Assembly (NCBI GenBank): GCA_025056745.1
Contig: JANWVQ010000017.1
Coordinates: 1-43,070, forward strand
DNA from: Ignavibacterium sp.
GTDB taxonomy: Bacteria; Bacteroidota; Ignavibacteria; Ignavibacteriales; Ignavibacteriaceae
Reading direction: 5' to 3'
DNA: 43,070 bases
Of the stretch, positions 17,308 through 25,921 are shown in pieces. The number at the start of each line of letters is the position of its first letter. Position 1 is the first letter of the stretch. Below the pieces are notes generated by a model, which was not told the DNA's origin, did no database searches, and worked only from the letters and a program-made list of their open reading frames with translations. The translations under genes were made by a program, and so were the position numbers.

Positions 17308-18519
17308 TCATCTTAAAAGAATAAATTCTATTTCTTCAAGTTTACCATCAATATTTTGATTTGGAATTATATTTAATAATTCACACAAAAGTGGATAAAT
17401 GTTAACGTTCTTTATCGTTCCAACTTTATATCCTTTTTTAAACGATGGCCCCATAGCATAAAATATTCCGTGCATATCAATATTATTGTTGTCGTAGCCG
17501 TGATTCCCTTTAGTGTATTCTCTATCTTTTATTATGTCCTTATTTGTTAAAAGTGAGTAACCTAAATCAGCTAAAACGAAAATATCTCCTATCATAGGAT
17601 TGTTTTTGAAGTTAAAATATTCCGGAATTTCTGATTTATAATAAACTGAAAAATTTTTTTTACTATTTAATAATTTTTTATATGCGTCATCTAAATCATT
17701 CTTTTTACCATAAAGATGAACGAAAGGTCCTTTTCCAAATATTTTAATTTGTGGATTTGAAATTATCTCTTCAATGTTGATAACTTTAGTAGAAGGCGTA
17801 CTTGTCATACCGTGATCAGATAGAACAATTAAATTAACACTATCAGCAATTCCGATATCTTTTAATCCATTAATTAAATGACCTAAAATTGAATCAACAG
17901 TTTTTACAGCGTTATTAGTTTCTTCAGATTTAGGACCGTATTTATGACCGTATGTATCAACTATGTCAAAATATAGATTTATAAATCTTGGTCTTTTATC
18001 ATAAGGTAATTTTAACCACTCTAAAACGCCTTCGACTCTTGTTTTATAATCTCTACTGTGTTCATAAAACTCAAAATAATTTGGTCGACGATATTCCACG
18101 TTAATTTCAGAACCTGGCCAGAAATAACTTGCAGTAATGATTCCTTGCTTTCTCGCCGTCTCCCAGATCATCTCACCTTTATACCACTTTGGATTTCTTA
18201 CTGCGGAGGTATCACTGATAGAATAATAATTTCCTGTGAATTTGTCGTAAATATTATTTGATATGATATTGTGATTTTGAGGATATAATCCAGTAACAAT
18301 AGATATATGATTCGGAAATGTATTTGACGGAAAAGATGGTTGTAATGATAATGCTTTTACTCCATTTTCCTCAATGAAATTCAGATTTGGAGTCAATTCT
18401 TTTGAAGGATAATCCCAACGAAAACCATCAAATGACACTAATATCAAATAGTAATTTTGTGAATAAACATTAATTAAAAAGGTAAAAATCAAAATCAAAA
18501 GTTTGTAATGAAAATTCAT
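17308..18519 (-). CDS. Secreted nucleotide pyrophosphatase/phosphodiesterase (NPP family)
   Basis: 403 residues with a signal peptide (about 1-20, ending in VYSQ). Member of the alkaline-phosphatase superfamily, NPP branch, which hydrolyses nucleotide or lipid phosphodiesters outside the cytoplasm. The two-zinc site is complete: D31 (LVSFDGFRWDY), nucleophile T67 in PSNTFPNH, D188 and H192 (DIVDTYGH), D235 and H236 (SDHGMT), and H340 (KGNHGYD). A threonine nucleophile is typical of NPPs rather than phosphatases. Together with the 5'-nucleotidase at the start of the window it suggests extracellular nucleotide salvage, although the two are not linked. It is the last gene of a minus-strand run. 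Confidence 0.92.
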   Translation of the reverse strand: MNFHYKLLILIFTFLINVYSQNYYLILVSFDGFRWDYPSKELTPNLNFIEENGVKALSLQPSFPSNTFPNHISIVTGLYPQNHNIISNNIYDKFTGNYYSISDTSAVRNPKWYKGEMIWETARKQGIITASYFWPGSEINVEYRRPNYFEFYEHSRDYKTRVEGVLEWLKLPYDKRPRFINLYFDIVDTYGHKYGPKSEETNNAVKTVDSILGHLINGLKDIGIADSVNLIVLSDHGMTSTPSTKVINIEEIISNPQIKIFGKGPFVHLYGKKNDLDDAYKKLLNSKKNFSVYYKSEIPEYFNFKNNPMIGDIFVLADLGYSLLTNKDIIKDREYTKGNHGYDNNNIDMHGIFYAMGPSFKKGYKVGTIKNVNIYPLLCELLNIIPNQNIDGKLEEIEFILLR

Positions 18520-18570
18520 ATTATTTAACTCTTTGATTATTTATTGTCAAAAATAACTAAGATTAGATGA

Positions 18571-18987
18571 TTATAATTCAATTAAATCAGAATTGTTGAT
18601 CAAATTTCTTTTTCTGAAAATATCAAGGCGCTTAAACAAGCTATCTTTGTCAAATTTATTCAAGAAACGATCAATAAATTCTTCAAATTCTTTTGAATTG
18701 TAATTTGGGAATTTTTCAAAGAAATCTTTATCAAAAAATTTTTCTATACGATATTCTCTCTTGATTAAACTGTCTAAAATTGACAACTGATCATTTAGTT
18801 CCCTATGAAATTCAAAAAATTTTTTCTTTATTTTAGAAGTGTCTTGCGATGATGGAAACTCGAAAGTTCGAACACTTATAAATTCATTTGGGTGATTATC
18901 TAATTTCGATTTTGTTATATTAAAATACCCGTTAAAACTTGTATTACTTGATATAAATAAACTTATAAATATTAATAACGAAAACAT
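18571..18987 (-). CDS. Small secreted hypothetical protein
   Basis: 138 residues; family not recognised. The first 17 residues (MFSLLIFISLFISSNTS) look like a signal peptide. The mature part is highly charged, rich in Lys, Asp, Glu and Phe, and predicted mostly helical by eye (KKKFFEFHRELNDQLSILDS; FEEFIDRFLNKFDKDSLFKR). No cysteines and no evident motif. It sits 51 bp upstream of the phosphodiesterase and 48 bp downstream of rqcH. The single clear ORF of this length and the good spacing support it being real. Confidence 0.6.
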   Translation of the reverse strand: MFSLLIFISLFISSNTSFNGYFNITKSKLDNHPNEFISVRTFEFPSSQDTSKIKKKFFEFHRELNDQLSILDSLIKREYRIEKFFDKDFFEKFPNYNSKEFEEFIDRFLNKFDKDSLFKRLDIFRKRNLINNSDLIEL

Positions 18988-19035
18988 AGAAGTTTAAGTT
19001 TTTATCTATTTTGACTAAAAAAAATTTTAAATGTT

Positions 19036-20649
19036 TCAATCCTCTTTTTCAACGTAAACAGCTTCAGTTGGAATTTCAGGCTTTACTAAGATTGTTTCTT
19101 CTCGTAAAAGAGCAACTTGCCCAGGTTCCATACCTTTTCTTTTCACAACATATTTTCTAAATGTAAAGGAAACTGGAACCAGAGAAGATGTTTTTGCTTT
19201 ACTGTAAAATGCAGCAATACTTGCAACCTTTTTAATTACTGATTTTGGGATTGGTTCATTTTTATTCTCAACTTTTAACACTACGTGGGAGCCAGAAACT
19301 GCTCGAGCGTGAAACCAAAGATCATTTTGTCTGGAAAACTTTAATGTCAATAGGTCATTTGATTTGCTATCCTTTCCAACATAGACGTTATATTTATTAT
19401 CAATTTTGTAATGTCTGAATTTTATTTTGTCTTCAATTTTATCCATAGAATTTTGTTCCGTCTTTATACCTAATTTTTTCGCGATTGAGTATAATTCATT
19501 CAATTCTTTACAATTTATTATTTCGGATTTAATATTATTTAATTGTTGCAAACGATTCTCAATTTGCCCGATAATTTTTTCACTTCTTTCAAAAAATATT
19601 TTTTCTTCTTTTGCTTTCTTGAAATAATACTCGATATTTTCCTGTGGAGTTAATTTTTTGTTTAAGCTTATTTTCAATTCATTATTATCTGAAAAAATAT
19701 CATTTACAATTATCTCATTAAGTCCTGTGGTTAGTTTTGATTTATTTATAAGAAGTAACTCAGCAAGCTTTCTATAAAATTTTTCTTTACTACCTGATTT
19801 AATCCTTAATAACAAATTATCCTTTTTCTTTTCAAGATTGGATATTTCTCTAATTAAATGTTTATTAATTTCTTTTAATGTTGATTTACATTTTTCAAAA
19901 TAATCTAATTTGTGAAGATAAGTTATTAATATTTCAAGTGCAGAATTGAATTCTATAGAATTTGAATTTTTTATTTCTTTGTTGTAATTAAAATCTACCT
20001 CTAATTTACCTTCTTTTTCATCGATTGATAATAAAAAATTATCATAAAAAATTTTTTTAACAACCGATTCATATTCGTCAAGTGAAAAATTTTTGAAACT
20101 TTCAAATTTCGACGTAATCTCTTCAGAAATAAAAGGATAACGTTTTTTTAGCTCTTCAAAGTTTTGTATATCATTGATATTTATTTCAGGAATTGTCAGC
20201 GGTGAAACAAATTCAAGTTTTAAAAATTCCTCTTTGAGGTTGCTCAAATCATAATCTGGAACTTTCTTAAATGAAGTAAAATTTTCTCCGTTTAGTAAAT
20301 AAAGATTAGTAAACTTTCCTCTTACAGTGAAAAAAAGTGACATTTGATTTTCAATTTGAAAAAGAATTACTCTATCATTTTTTGCTATAAAAGTATTTGT
20401 GAATTTTAGATTTAATACCTCAGGAAAAATATCCTTTGAATTTCTTTTCTTTCTTGGTTGATAATTTCTTTTAATCACGTATGGTAAAGTATGATTTACA
20501 CAAAATTCCAAAGTAAACTCAGAGCTATTGAATAAATTAATTGTTAATTTATTTTTCTCTGCAGTATAAATATCCTGAATAAGTGCATCTTTAATTAAAG
20601 ATGAAATCTCTGCAGCTAATCTGCTTAAGAAGAAATAATTTTTAATCAA
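19036..20649 (-). CDS. rqcH: NFACT-family ribosome quality control protein RqcH
   Basis: Binds stalled 50S subunits carrying peptidyl-tRNA and recruits tRNA-Ala to add C-terminal alanine tails that mark nascent chains for degradation (known for Bacillus RqcH). 537 residues: NFACT-N domain (about 1-210) with the DR pair at 92-93 (AKNDRVILFQ) that appears to correspond to the tRNA-contacting Asp-Arg of Bacillus RqcH, a long coiled-coil middle (about 250-400), and the NFACT-R domain with LWFHARAVSGSHVVLK. The start is TTG at 20649; the resulting IKNYFFLSRLAAEI matches the usual family N-terminus, so the rare start is credible. ClpC, a possible downstream partner, is elsewhere in the window. Confidence 0.9.
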   Translation of the reverse strand: MIKNYFFLSRLAAEISSLIKDALIQDIYTAEKNKLTINLFNSSEFTLEFCVNHTLPYVIKRNYQPRKKRNSKDIFPEVLNLKFTNTFIAKNDRVILFQIENQMSLFFTVRGKFTNLYLLNGENFTSFKKVPDYDLSNLKEEFLKLEFVSPLTIPEININDIQNFEELKKRYPFISEEITSKFESFKNFSLDEYESVVKKIFYDNFLLSIDEKEGKLEVDFNYNKEIKNSNSIEFNSALEILITYLHKLDYFEKCKSTLKEINKHLIREISNLEKKKDNLLLRIKSGSKEKFYRKLAELLLINKSKLTTGLNEIIVNDIFSDNNELKISLNKKLTPQENIEYYFKKAKEEKIFFERSEKIIGQIENRLQQLNNIKSEIINCKELNELYSIAKKLGIKTEQNSMDKIEDKIKFRHYKIDNKYNVYVGKDSKSNDLLTLKFSRQNDLWFHARAVSGSHVVLKVENKNEPIPKSVIKKVASIAAFYSKAKTSSLVPVSFTFRKYVVKRKGMEPGQVALLREETILVKPEIPTEAVYVEKED

Positions 20650-20668
20650 AATAAATCCAAATGTTAAT

Positions 20669-21466
20669 TTGAATAAGAACCACTATGTAAATATATTTGG
20701 AATAGCAAAAAATCTAAACGGTATTTTCTTGAAAAAAAAAATTCTAATTACTTTTCTAGCAATTATAATTTTCTTTTTGTTAGTTGATAAAGTCCTAATG
20801 CCTCTTTATGTTTCTTCAGAGGAGGTCGTAATTCCTTCAGTAGTTGGCAAATCTGAAAAGGATGCTACAGAATTATTAAAATCTAAGGGTTTTGAAGTTG
20901 TTATTGCTGATACTTCTTTTGGGAATGAAGTTCCAGTTGGGAAAATTTTTATGCAAAGACCAGAAGCTGGAAAAATTGTAAAATCAGGAAGAACGATTTA
21001 TTTATTTGTCAGTGGAGGAGAAAAAACAGTCATAGTACCATCTTTGAAAGGAAAATCAATCATAGATTCTAAATTTACTTTGGAAAGAGTTGGACTCAAG
21101 TTAGGAAATGTTGAATATATGCAATCAAATTACCCAAAAGATATGGTGTTTGATCAACAATACATCGAAGGGACAAAACTGAAAAAGGGAAGCACAGTAA
21201 ATATTTTCGTTAGCTCTGGAAGTATTGCTGGAACAATTGTCGTTCCTGACTTGATTGGTAAATCGTTAACTGAAGCTCAACAAATACTCGCTGATAGTTC
21301 TTTGCAAGTCGGAAAAATAAATTACCTTATTTCAAATACTTTACTTCCGAATACTGTTTTAGATCAATATCCAGTTTATGGAAATAAATTAAATCCAGGC
21401 GATAAAGTTGACCTTTTCATTACAAAACACGGAAATATTCCTGAACAATCAGAGGAAATAAGATAA
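20669..21466 (+). CDS. Membrane-anchored PASTA-domain protein
   Basis: 265 residues: a short cytoplasmic N-terminus, one membrane helix (about 26-46, ILITFLAIIIFFLLVDKVL) and three PASTA repeats (about 53-120, 121-188, 191-258), each opening with a VP.l.GKs-type turn (IPSVVGKSEKDA; VPSLKGKSIIDS; VPDLIGKSLTEA). PASTA repeats bind peptidoglycan fragments or septal components, but here there is no kinase or penicillin-binding domain. The start is TTG at 20669; another in-frame TTG at 20729 would begin just before the helix. No ATG is available upstream of the helix. rpe follows 3 bp later. Confidence 0.85.
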   Translation: MNKNHYVNIFGIAKNLNGIFLKKKILITFLAIIIFFLLVDKVLMPLYVSSEEVVIPSVVGKSEKDATELLKSKGFEVVIADTSFGNEVPVGKIFMQRPEAGKIVKSGRTIYLFVSGGEKTVIVPSLKGKSIIDSKFTLERVGLKLGNVEYMQSNYPKDMVFDQQYIEGTKLKKGSTVNIFVSSGSIAGTIVVPDLIGKSLTEAQQILADSSLQVGKINYLISNTLLPNTVLDQYPVYGNKLNPGDKVDLFITKHGNIPEQSEEIR

Positions 21467-21469
21467 ATA

Positions 21470-22132
21470 ATGAAGTTATTAGCACCTTCAATTCTTTCAG
21501 CTGATTTCTTAAATCTTTCTCAGCAAATTAAAATTATAGAGGATGCAGGAGCTGATTTAATTCATTGTGATGTAATGGATGGTCAATTCGTTCCCAATAT
21601 AACTTTCGGCCCTTTTATAATAAGTTCAATAAAAAAAGTTTCTAAACTTCCACTCGATGTTCATTTGATGATTAAAAATCCTGAGAATTTCATTGATGTC
21701 TTTGCTGAATCTGGTGCTGATTATATCTCTGTTCATTATGAAGAGGTGATTCATCTAAATAGATTAATTAATAAAATAAAAGACTTGAACAAAAAGGCTG
21801 GTGTTGTATTAAATCCTTCCACTCCTGTGAGTTTATTGGTAAACATTATTGAATATGTTGATTTTGTCTTATTAATGTCCGTAAATCCAGGGTTTGGTGG
21901 ACAAAAGTTTATTGATTCGTCTCTAAGAAAAATTAAAGAATTAGTAAATCTTCGTGAAAAATTTGGATTAAATTTTCAAATCGAAATTGATGGAGGAATT
22001 TCTCAAGAGAACCTCAAAGATGTATTAGAAGCGGGGGCTGATATTATTGTTGCAGGTGCATCAATTTTTAACTCAAATGATATTTCATCAACAGTCTCTC
22101 AATTTAAGAAAATAATTTCTTCCTATAAGTAA
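21470..22132 (+). CDS. rpe: Ribulose-phosphate 3-epimerase
   Basis: Interconverts ribulose-5-phosphate and xylulose-5-phosphate in the pentose phosphate pathway. 220-residue TIM barrel with all family signatures: LAPSILSADFLNL at the N-terminus, HCDVMDGQFVPNITFGP (metal ligands His and Asp), DVHLMIKNPE, SVNPGFGGQKFI and EIDGGISQEN near the C-terminus. The gene is closely packed between the PASTA gene and folP (10 bp). Confidence 0.96.
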   Translation: MKLLAPSILSADFLNLSQQIKIIEDAGADLIHCDVMDGQFVPNITFGPFIISSIKKVSKLPLDVHLMIKNPENFIDVFAESGADYISVHYEEVIHLNRLINKIKDLNKKAGVVLNPSTPVSLLVNIIEYVDFVLLMSVNPGFGGQKFIDSSLRKIKELVNLREKFGLNFQIEIDGGISQENLKDVLEAGADIIVAGASIFNSNDISSTVSQFKKIISSYK

Positions 22133-22142
22133 ATTTTCTTTT

Positions 22143-23288
22143 ATGATTGCACACATTATTAAAGTTTCTGAATCGATCTTATCATTTATTAAAAAAAAGT
22201 ATAATCTTGAAAACTTATTTCACTTCGACGAATTAGTAGAAATTAGAAGCTTAAATAATTTTGAATATGATAATTTAATTCATTTACTACGAATAAATAA
22301 CATTCCATTCTATCCTAGAGATAATAAGATAGAAAATGATAAAAGTATATTAATAACAGACAATGTTTATAACTTATTAAATATCATTGAAACAAAAAAC
22401 TTTAACAAATTAAATGAGCTAGATTTACTCAAGAGTTTCCTCAAAAACTATTTGGGCAGAAATGAAACTATTTACAAGATCGGAGATGAATTATTTAACT
22501 TCCAAAAAGCATATTTGATGGGAATTCTTAATGTTACACCTGATTCATTCTCTGATGGAGGAAAATATTTAAGTATTAATGATGCAATAAAAAGAGCCAC
22601 AGAGATGATTGAACAGGGAGTTGATATAATTGATATAGGTGGAGAATCCTCTCGACCCGGTTCAGATTTTATCTCCGAAGATGAAGAAAAAAGAAGAGTG
22701 CTGCCAGTCATCGAAAAATTATTAAAACTAAAAAGTGATTTAATTATTTCAGTAGATACAACTAAAAGCTCTGTTGCAAAAGCATCTCTTGATTTGGGTG
22801 TAAAAATTATTAATGACATCAGTGCAATGACATTAGATTCAAATATGTTTTCAGTTTGCAAAGAAAAAAATGCAACGATTGTTTTAATGCATATGCAAGG
22901 AACTCCCAAAACTATGCAACTGAATCCTCAATATTCAGAAGTCGTATCAGATATTTTTGACTATTTACACAATAGAGTAATTCAAGCAAAAAATGTTGGC
23001 ATTCAAAATATTATTATAGATCCGGGTATTGGATTTGGAAAATCTGTTGAAGATAACTTCACAATCATAAAAAGACTTAAAGAATTCTCTTCAATCGGAT
23101 GTCCAATTTTAATTGGATTATCAAGAAAATCATTTATTGGAAAAACATTAAATTTAGACATTGAAAGTAGAGATTTTCCGACTGCTATTTTAGAAACAAT
23201 ATCATTAATCAATTCCGCCAGAATTATTCGAACTCATAATGTAAAAAATGGAAGAATGCTTGTTGATTTAATAAACAAAATTTTGTAA
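22143..23288 (+). CDS. folP: Dihydropteroate synthase with N-terminal extension
   Basis: Condenses p-aminobenzoate with dihydropterin pyrophosphate in folate synthesis. The catalytic TIM barrel begins near residue 123 with LMGILNVTPDSFSDGGKYL and continues with IDIGGESSRPGSD, ISVDTTKSSVAKA, INDISAM and IIDPGIGFGKS, all diagnostic. The full length of 381 residues exceeds the usual 260-290 because of about 115 extra N-terminal residues that I do not recognise; they are charged and partly helical. ATG 22143 is the only start that keeps the extension; an internal ATG at about 22518 (MGIL) would give a protein without the first beta-strand. cdaA follows 4 bp later, a pairing common in Bacteroidota. 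Confidence 0.94.
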   Translation: MIAHIIKVSESILSFIKKKYNLENLFHFDELVEIRSLNNFEYDNLIHLLRINNIPFYPRDNKIENDKSILITDNVYNLLNIIETKNFNKLNELDLLKSFLKNYLGRNETIYKIGDELFNFQKAYLMGILNVTPDSFSDGGKYLSINDAIKRATEMIEQGVDIIDIGGESSRPGSDFISEDEEKRRVLPVIEKLLKLKSDLIISVDTTKSSVAKASLDLGVKIINDISAMTLDSNMFSVCKEKNATIVLMHMQGTPKTMQLNPQYSEVVSDIFDYLHNRVIQAKNVGIQNIIIDPGIGFGKSVEDNFTIIKRLKEFSSIGCPILIGLSRKSFIGKTLNLDIESRDFPTAILETISLINSARIIRTHNVKNGRMLVDLINKIL

Positions 23289-23292
23289 CAAC

Positions 23293-24108
23293 GTGATTGA
23301 ACTTTTCAAAATTGGCTTTTTATCTGTAACCGTATCTGATATTATTGATATTTCAATAGTAGCATTTTTATTTTATAAACTTTATACAACTCTAAGAGCA
23401 ACTGTTGCAGCTCAGATTTTTGCCGGCTTACTAGTCATTCTTTTTATTTCTTTCATCGCACAGTTAATTCATCTACGTGCTGTAAGTTGGTTACTAAAAT
23501 TAATTACTGATGTTTGGGTTTTAGCTTTTGTAATTTTATTTCAACCTGAAATAAGAAGAATTCTTGTATTATTGGCTCGTAATCCAATTATCAAAAGTAT
23601 ATTCAGAGTTGAAGTAAAAATGCCAACTGACATTATTGTTGATTCAGCTTTCGAATTGTCACAACACCAACACGGAGCTTTAATAGTTCTAATTAAATCT
23701 TCCGGCATCAGAGGATACGCAGAAACTGGTGAAATTATAAATGCTAAACTTACAAAATCTCTTTTGACATCTATTTTTTTTCCGAGATCACCATTACACG
23801 ATGGAGCTGTTGTAATAAAAAATGATATAATTGAAGCTGCAAGAGTTACTTTGCCTTTATCTCAAATTACAAAGTGGAATGATGAAACATTAGGAATGAG
23901 ACATCGAGCTGGGCTGGGTATATCCGAACAGGCTGATGTTTTAAGTATTATTGTATCAGAGGAAACAGGCAGTATTTCAATTGCTGAAAATGGTATTTTA
24001 GAAAAGGGTTTTTCAAAACAATCTTTAAAAGAAAGAATAAATCAAAGTATTAATTACAACCAGATTCAAAATTGGAAAAATGTCTTTGATATCTTTAAGA
24101 AAAAATAA
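23293..24108 (+). CDS. cdaA: Diadenylate cyclase CdaA (c-di-AMP synthase)
   Basis: Makes cyclic di-AMP from two ATP at the inner membrane. 271 residues: two to three N-terminal hydrophobic helices (about 15-95) and a DisA_N (DAC) domain with both hallmark motifs, DGA (170-172, in SPLHDGAVVI) and RHR (203-205, in GMRHRAGLG). The start is GTG at 23293, 4 bp after folP. Its 3' end overlaps the glycosyltransferase start by 29 bp. No CdaR-type regulator or c-di-AMP phosphodiesterase is in the window. Confidence 0.95.
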   Translation: MIELFKIGFLSVTVSDIIDISIVAFLFYKLYTTLRATVAAQIFAGLLVILFISFIAQLIHLRAVSWLLKLITDVWVLAFVILFQPEIRRILVLLARNPIIKSIFRVEVKMPTDIIVDSAFELSQHQHGALIVLIKSSGIRGYAETGEIINAKLTKSLLTSIFFPRSPLHDGAVVIKNDIIEAARVTLPLSQITKWNDETLGMRHRAGLGISEQADVLSIIVSEETGSISIAENGILEKGFSKQSLKERINQSINYNQIQNWKNVFDIFKKK

Positions 24109-24751
24109 TGCTTGTGCTATAATTCCATTTTTCAATGAAGAGGAATTCATTACAAAAGTTATAAAGAAAACTCAGAAATATGTTGATTTAGTAATCGCTA
24201 TTGATGATGGTTCAACAGATAATTCTTTAAGTTTGGTAAAGAAAATTGAAAATGTTGAAGTAATAATTTTTGATAGAAATTATGGAAAGGGAACAGCTCT
24301 CAGGGCAGGATTTAGTTTAGCTCTTGAGCTAGATTTTGATAAAATAATAACGTTAGATGCGGATCTTCAACACGATCCTGATCTTATCCCATCATTTCTT
24401 ACAGCTTTGAAAAATTTTGATGTTGTAATTGGGAATAGGTTATCAAACACTAAGAGTATGCCTGTCCAAAGAATTTTGAGTAATTTTTTGACATCTTTTT
24501 TACTATCTATAAAACTAAGAAAAAAGATAAAAGATAGTCAATGCGGTTTTCGAGCTTATAGAAAAGAAGTATTAAGAAAAATATCAATTCATTCTCCCGG
24601 TTTTGAGGCTGAAAGTGAAATAATCGTAAAAGCAGTTAAAGAAGGCTTCAACATTGGTTTTATTGACATTCCAACAATTTATGGCTATGAGAAGAGTAAA
24701 ATGAAATCTTTTCAAACTATAAAAGGTTTTATAAAAGTTTTGAGGCTGTGA
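24080..24751 (+). CDS. Family 2 glycosyltransferase (dolichyl-phosphate-mannose-synthase-like)
   Basis: 223 residues of a GT-A fold enzyme: nucleotide-binding IIPFFNEEEFITKVI (14-28), AIDDGSTDNS, NYGKGTALRAGF, the DXD region ITLDADLQHDPDLIP, and the acceptor-side CGFRAYRKEVLRK. These features resemble GT2 enzymes that transfer a sugar to a polyprenyl phosphate, without a C-terminal membrane domain. The ATG at 24080 lies inside the cdaA 3' end (29-bp overlap); a TTG two codons later is the only close alternative. The CHAD gene begins 1 bp after its stop. The acceptor is unknown. Confidence 0.87.
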   Translation: MSLISLRKNNACAIIPFFNEEEFITKVIKKTQKYVDLVIAIDDGSTDNSLSLVKKIENVEVIIFDRNYGKGTALRAGFSLALELDFDKIITLDADLQHDPDLIPSFLTALKNFDVVIGNRLSNTKSMPVQRILSNFLTSFLLSIKLRKKIKDSQCGFRAYRKEVLRKISIHSPGFEAESEIIVKAVKEGFNIGFIDIPTIYGYEKSKMKSFQTIKGFIKVLRL

Positions 24752-24752
24752 T

Positions 24753-25229
24753 ATGAATAAGAAATGGAAAATATCAGGGTTAAAGTATTCCAAAAAGTTG
24801 AAATCAATCTCTGACAAAATTTTGTCTCAAAGAATTAATTTTCTAATTGAAGTAATAAATAGATATTTGAAAAAAAGAGATATTGAAAATTTACACGATG
24901 TTAGAATCGCATTAAGAAGAGTGAGGTATAATTTAGAATTATTTTTTGTCTGTTATGATGAATCAACTTTTAGTAAATTTTACAAAAAAATTGAAAAGCT
25001 TCAGGACTTATCAGGTGAGGTTAGAGATTTGGATGTTTTGTTACTTAATCTTGACAAACTAAACTCTGAAGGAATCGAAATACAAGAATCATTAAAGAAT
25101 AAAATTCAGGAGAACAGAATAAAATTAGAAAATAGTTTAATTGAATTATTAAATAATTTCAAAAAAGGTAAAACATTAAAACAATTCTTAAATGAAATAA
25201 AACTTGAAGGAGGGGAAAATGAAAATTAG
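24753..25229 (+). CDS. CHAD-domain protein
   Basis: 158 residues, single CHAD domain without a CYTH triphosphatase partner. The conserved His and Arg pattern is visible: LHDVRIALRRVRYNLELFF (48-66) and LQDLSGEVRDLDVLLLNL (around 87-104), both characteristic. CHAD domains bind polyphosphate and localise to polyphosphate granules. At 158 residues it is shorter than usual (200-300) but both histidine/arginine helices are there. It starts 1 bp after the GT2 gene and its end overlaps the following hydrolase start by 11 bp, so the three genes are probably cotranslated. Confidence 0.82.
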   Translation: MNKKWKISGLKYSKKLKSISDKILSQRINFLIEVINRYLKKRDIENLHDVRIALRRVRYNLELFFVCYDESTFSKFYKKIEKLQDLSGEVRDLDVLLLNLDKLNSEGIEIQESLKNKIQENRIKLENSLIELLNNFKKGKTLKQFLNEIKLEGGENEN

Positions 25230-25893
25230 ATATTTAGGACACAGTGCTTTTCAAATTAAAACAAATGGTTATGAAATACTAATTGATCCATTTTTAGATG
25301 ACAATCCTGTTAGTCCGATTAAATCAAAAGATGTCCATCCTGATTTTGTAATTTTAACTCACGCACACGGTGATCACTTGGGAGACTCAATAAAAATAGG
25401 AAATAAAAGTAATCCCTTATTTATATGTGTTAATGAGCTTGCCGAATGGTTAAAATCAAAAGGATTAAAAGCTCACAATATGCATATTGGTGGCAGTCGA
25501 AATTTTGAATTTGGAAAAGTCAAGTTTACTATTGCTCATCACGGGTCAATAACTCCAGATGGTAATTATGCAGGTGAACCTGCAGGAGTTATTTTGAATA
25601 TTGAAAATAAAACCATCTATCATACTGGAGATACAGGTTTGTTTTATGATATGAAATTAATAGGAGAGATAAATTCAATTGATTATATGTTCGTACCTAT
25701 AGGAGATAATTTTACAATGGGTATTGATGATGCTGTAAAAGCTGTTGAGTTTGTAAAACCAAAAATTGCAATACCAATCCACTACAATACATTTGAAATA
25801 ATTAAAGCAGATCCTGAGTTATTCAAGCAAAAGATCGAGGCAAATGGTTTCAATTGTAGAATAATGAAATTTGGAGAAGAAATTGAAGTTTAA
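25219..25893 (+). CDS. UPF0173 metal-dependent hydrolase (MBL fold)
   Basis: I choose ATG 25219 because AAGGAGGGG lies 4-5 nt upstream; an in-frame TTG at 25204 would include that ribosome site inside the gene. 224 residues. Metallo-beta-lactamase fold with THAHGDHLGD (HxHxDH metal motif), then AHHGSITPDG, YHTGDTGLFYDM and PIHYNTFEII for the remaining ligands. The opening MKIRYLGHSAFQIKT is the UPF0173 hallmark. Physiological substrate unknown. parA follows 28 bp later. Confidence 0.9.
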   Translation: MKIRYLGHSAFQIKTNGYEILIDPFLDDNPVSPIKSKDVHPDFVILTHAHGDHLGDSIKIGNKSNPLFICVNELAEWLKSKGLKAHNMHIGGSRNFEFGKVKFTIAHHGSITPDGNYAGEPAGVILNIENKTIYHTGDTGLFYDMKLIGEINSIDYMFVPIGDNFTMGIDDAVKAVEFVKPKIAIPIHYNTFEIIKADPELFKQKIEANGFNCRIMKFGEEIEV

Positions 25894-25921
25894 TTTATTT
25901 GCACTTTATTTTTAAGGAATT

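Noticed and set aside
22472-22909. Minus-strand 145-residue ORF
   Set aside because: Antisense to the conserved barrel of folP, with no ribosome site and no family match.
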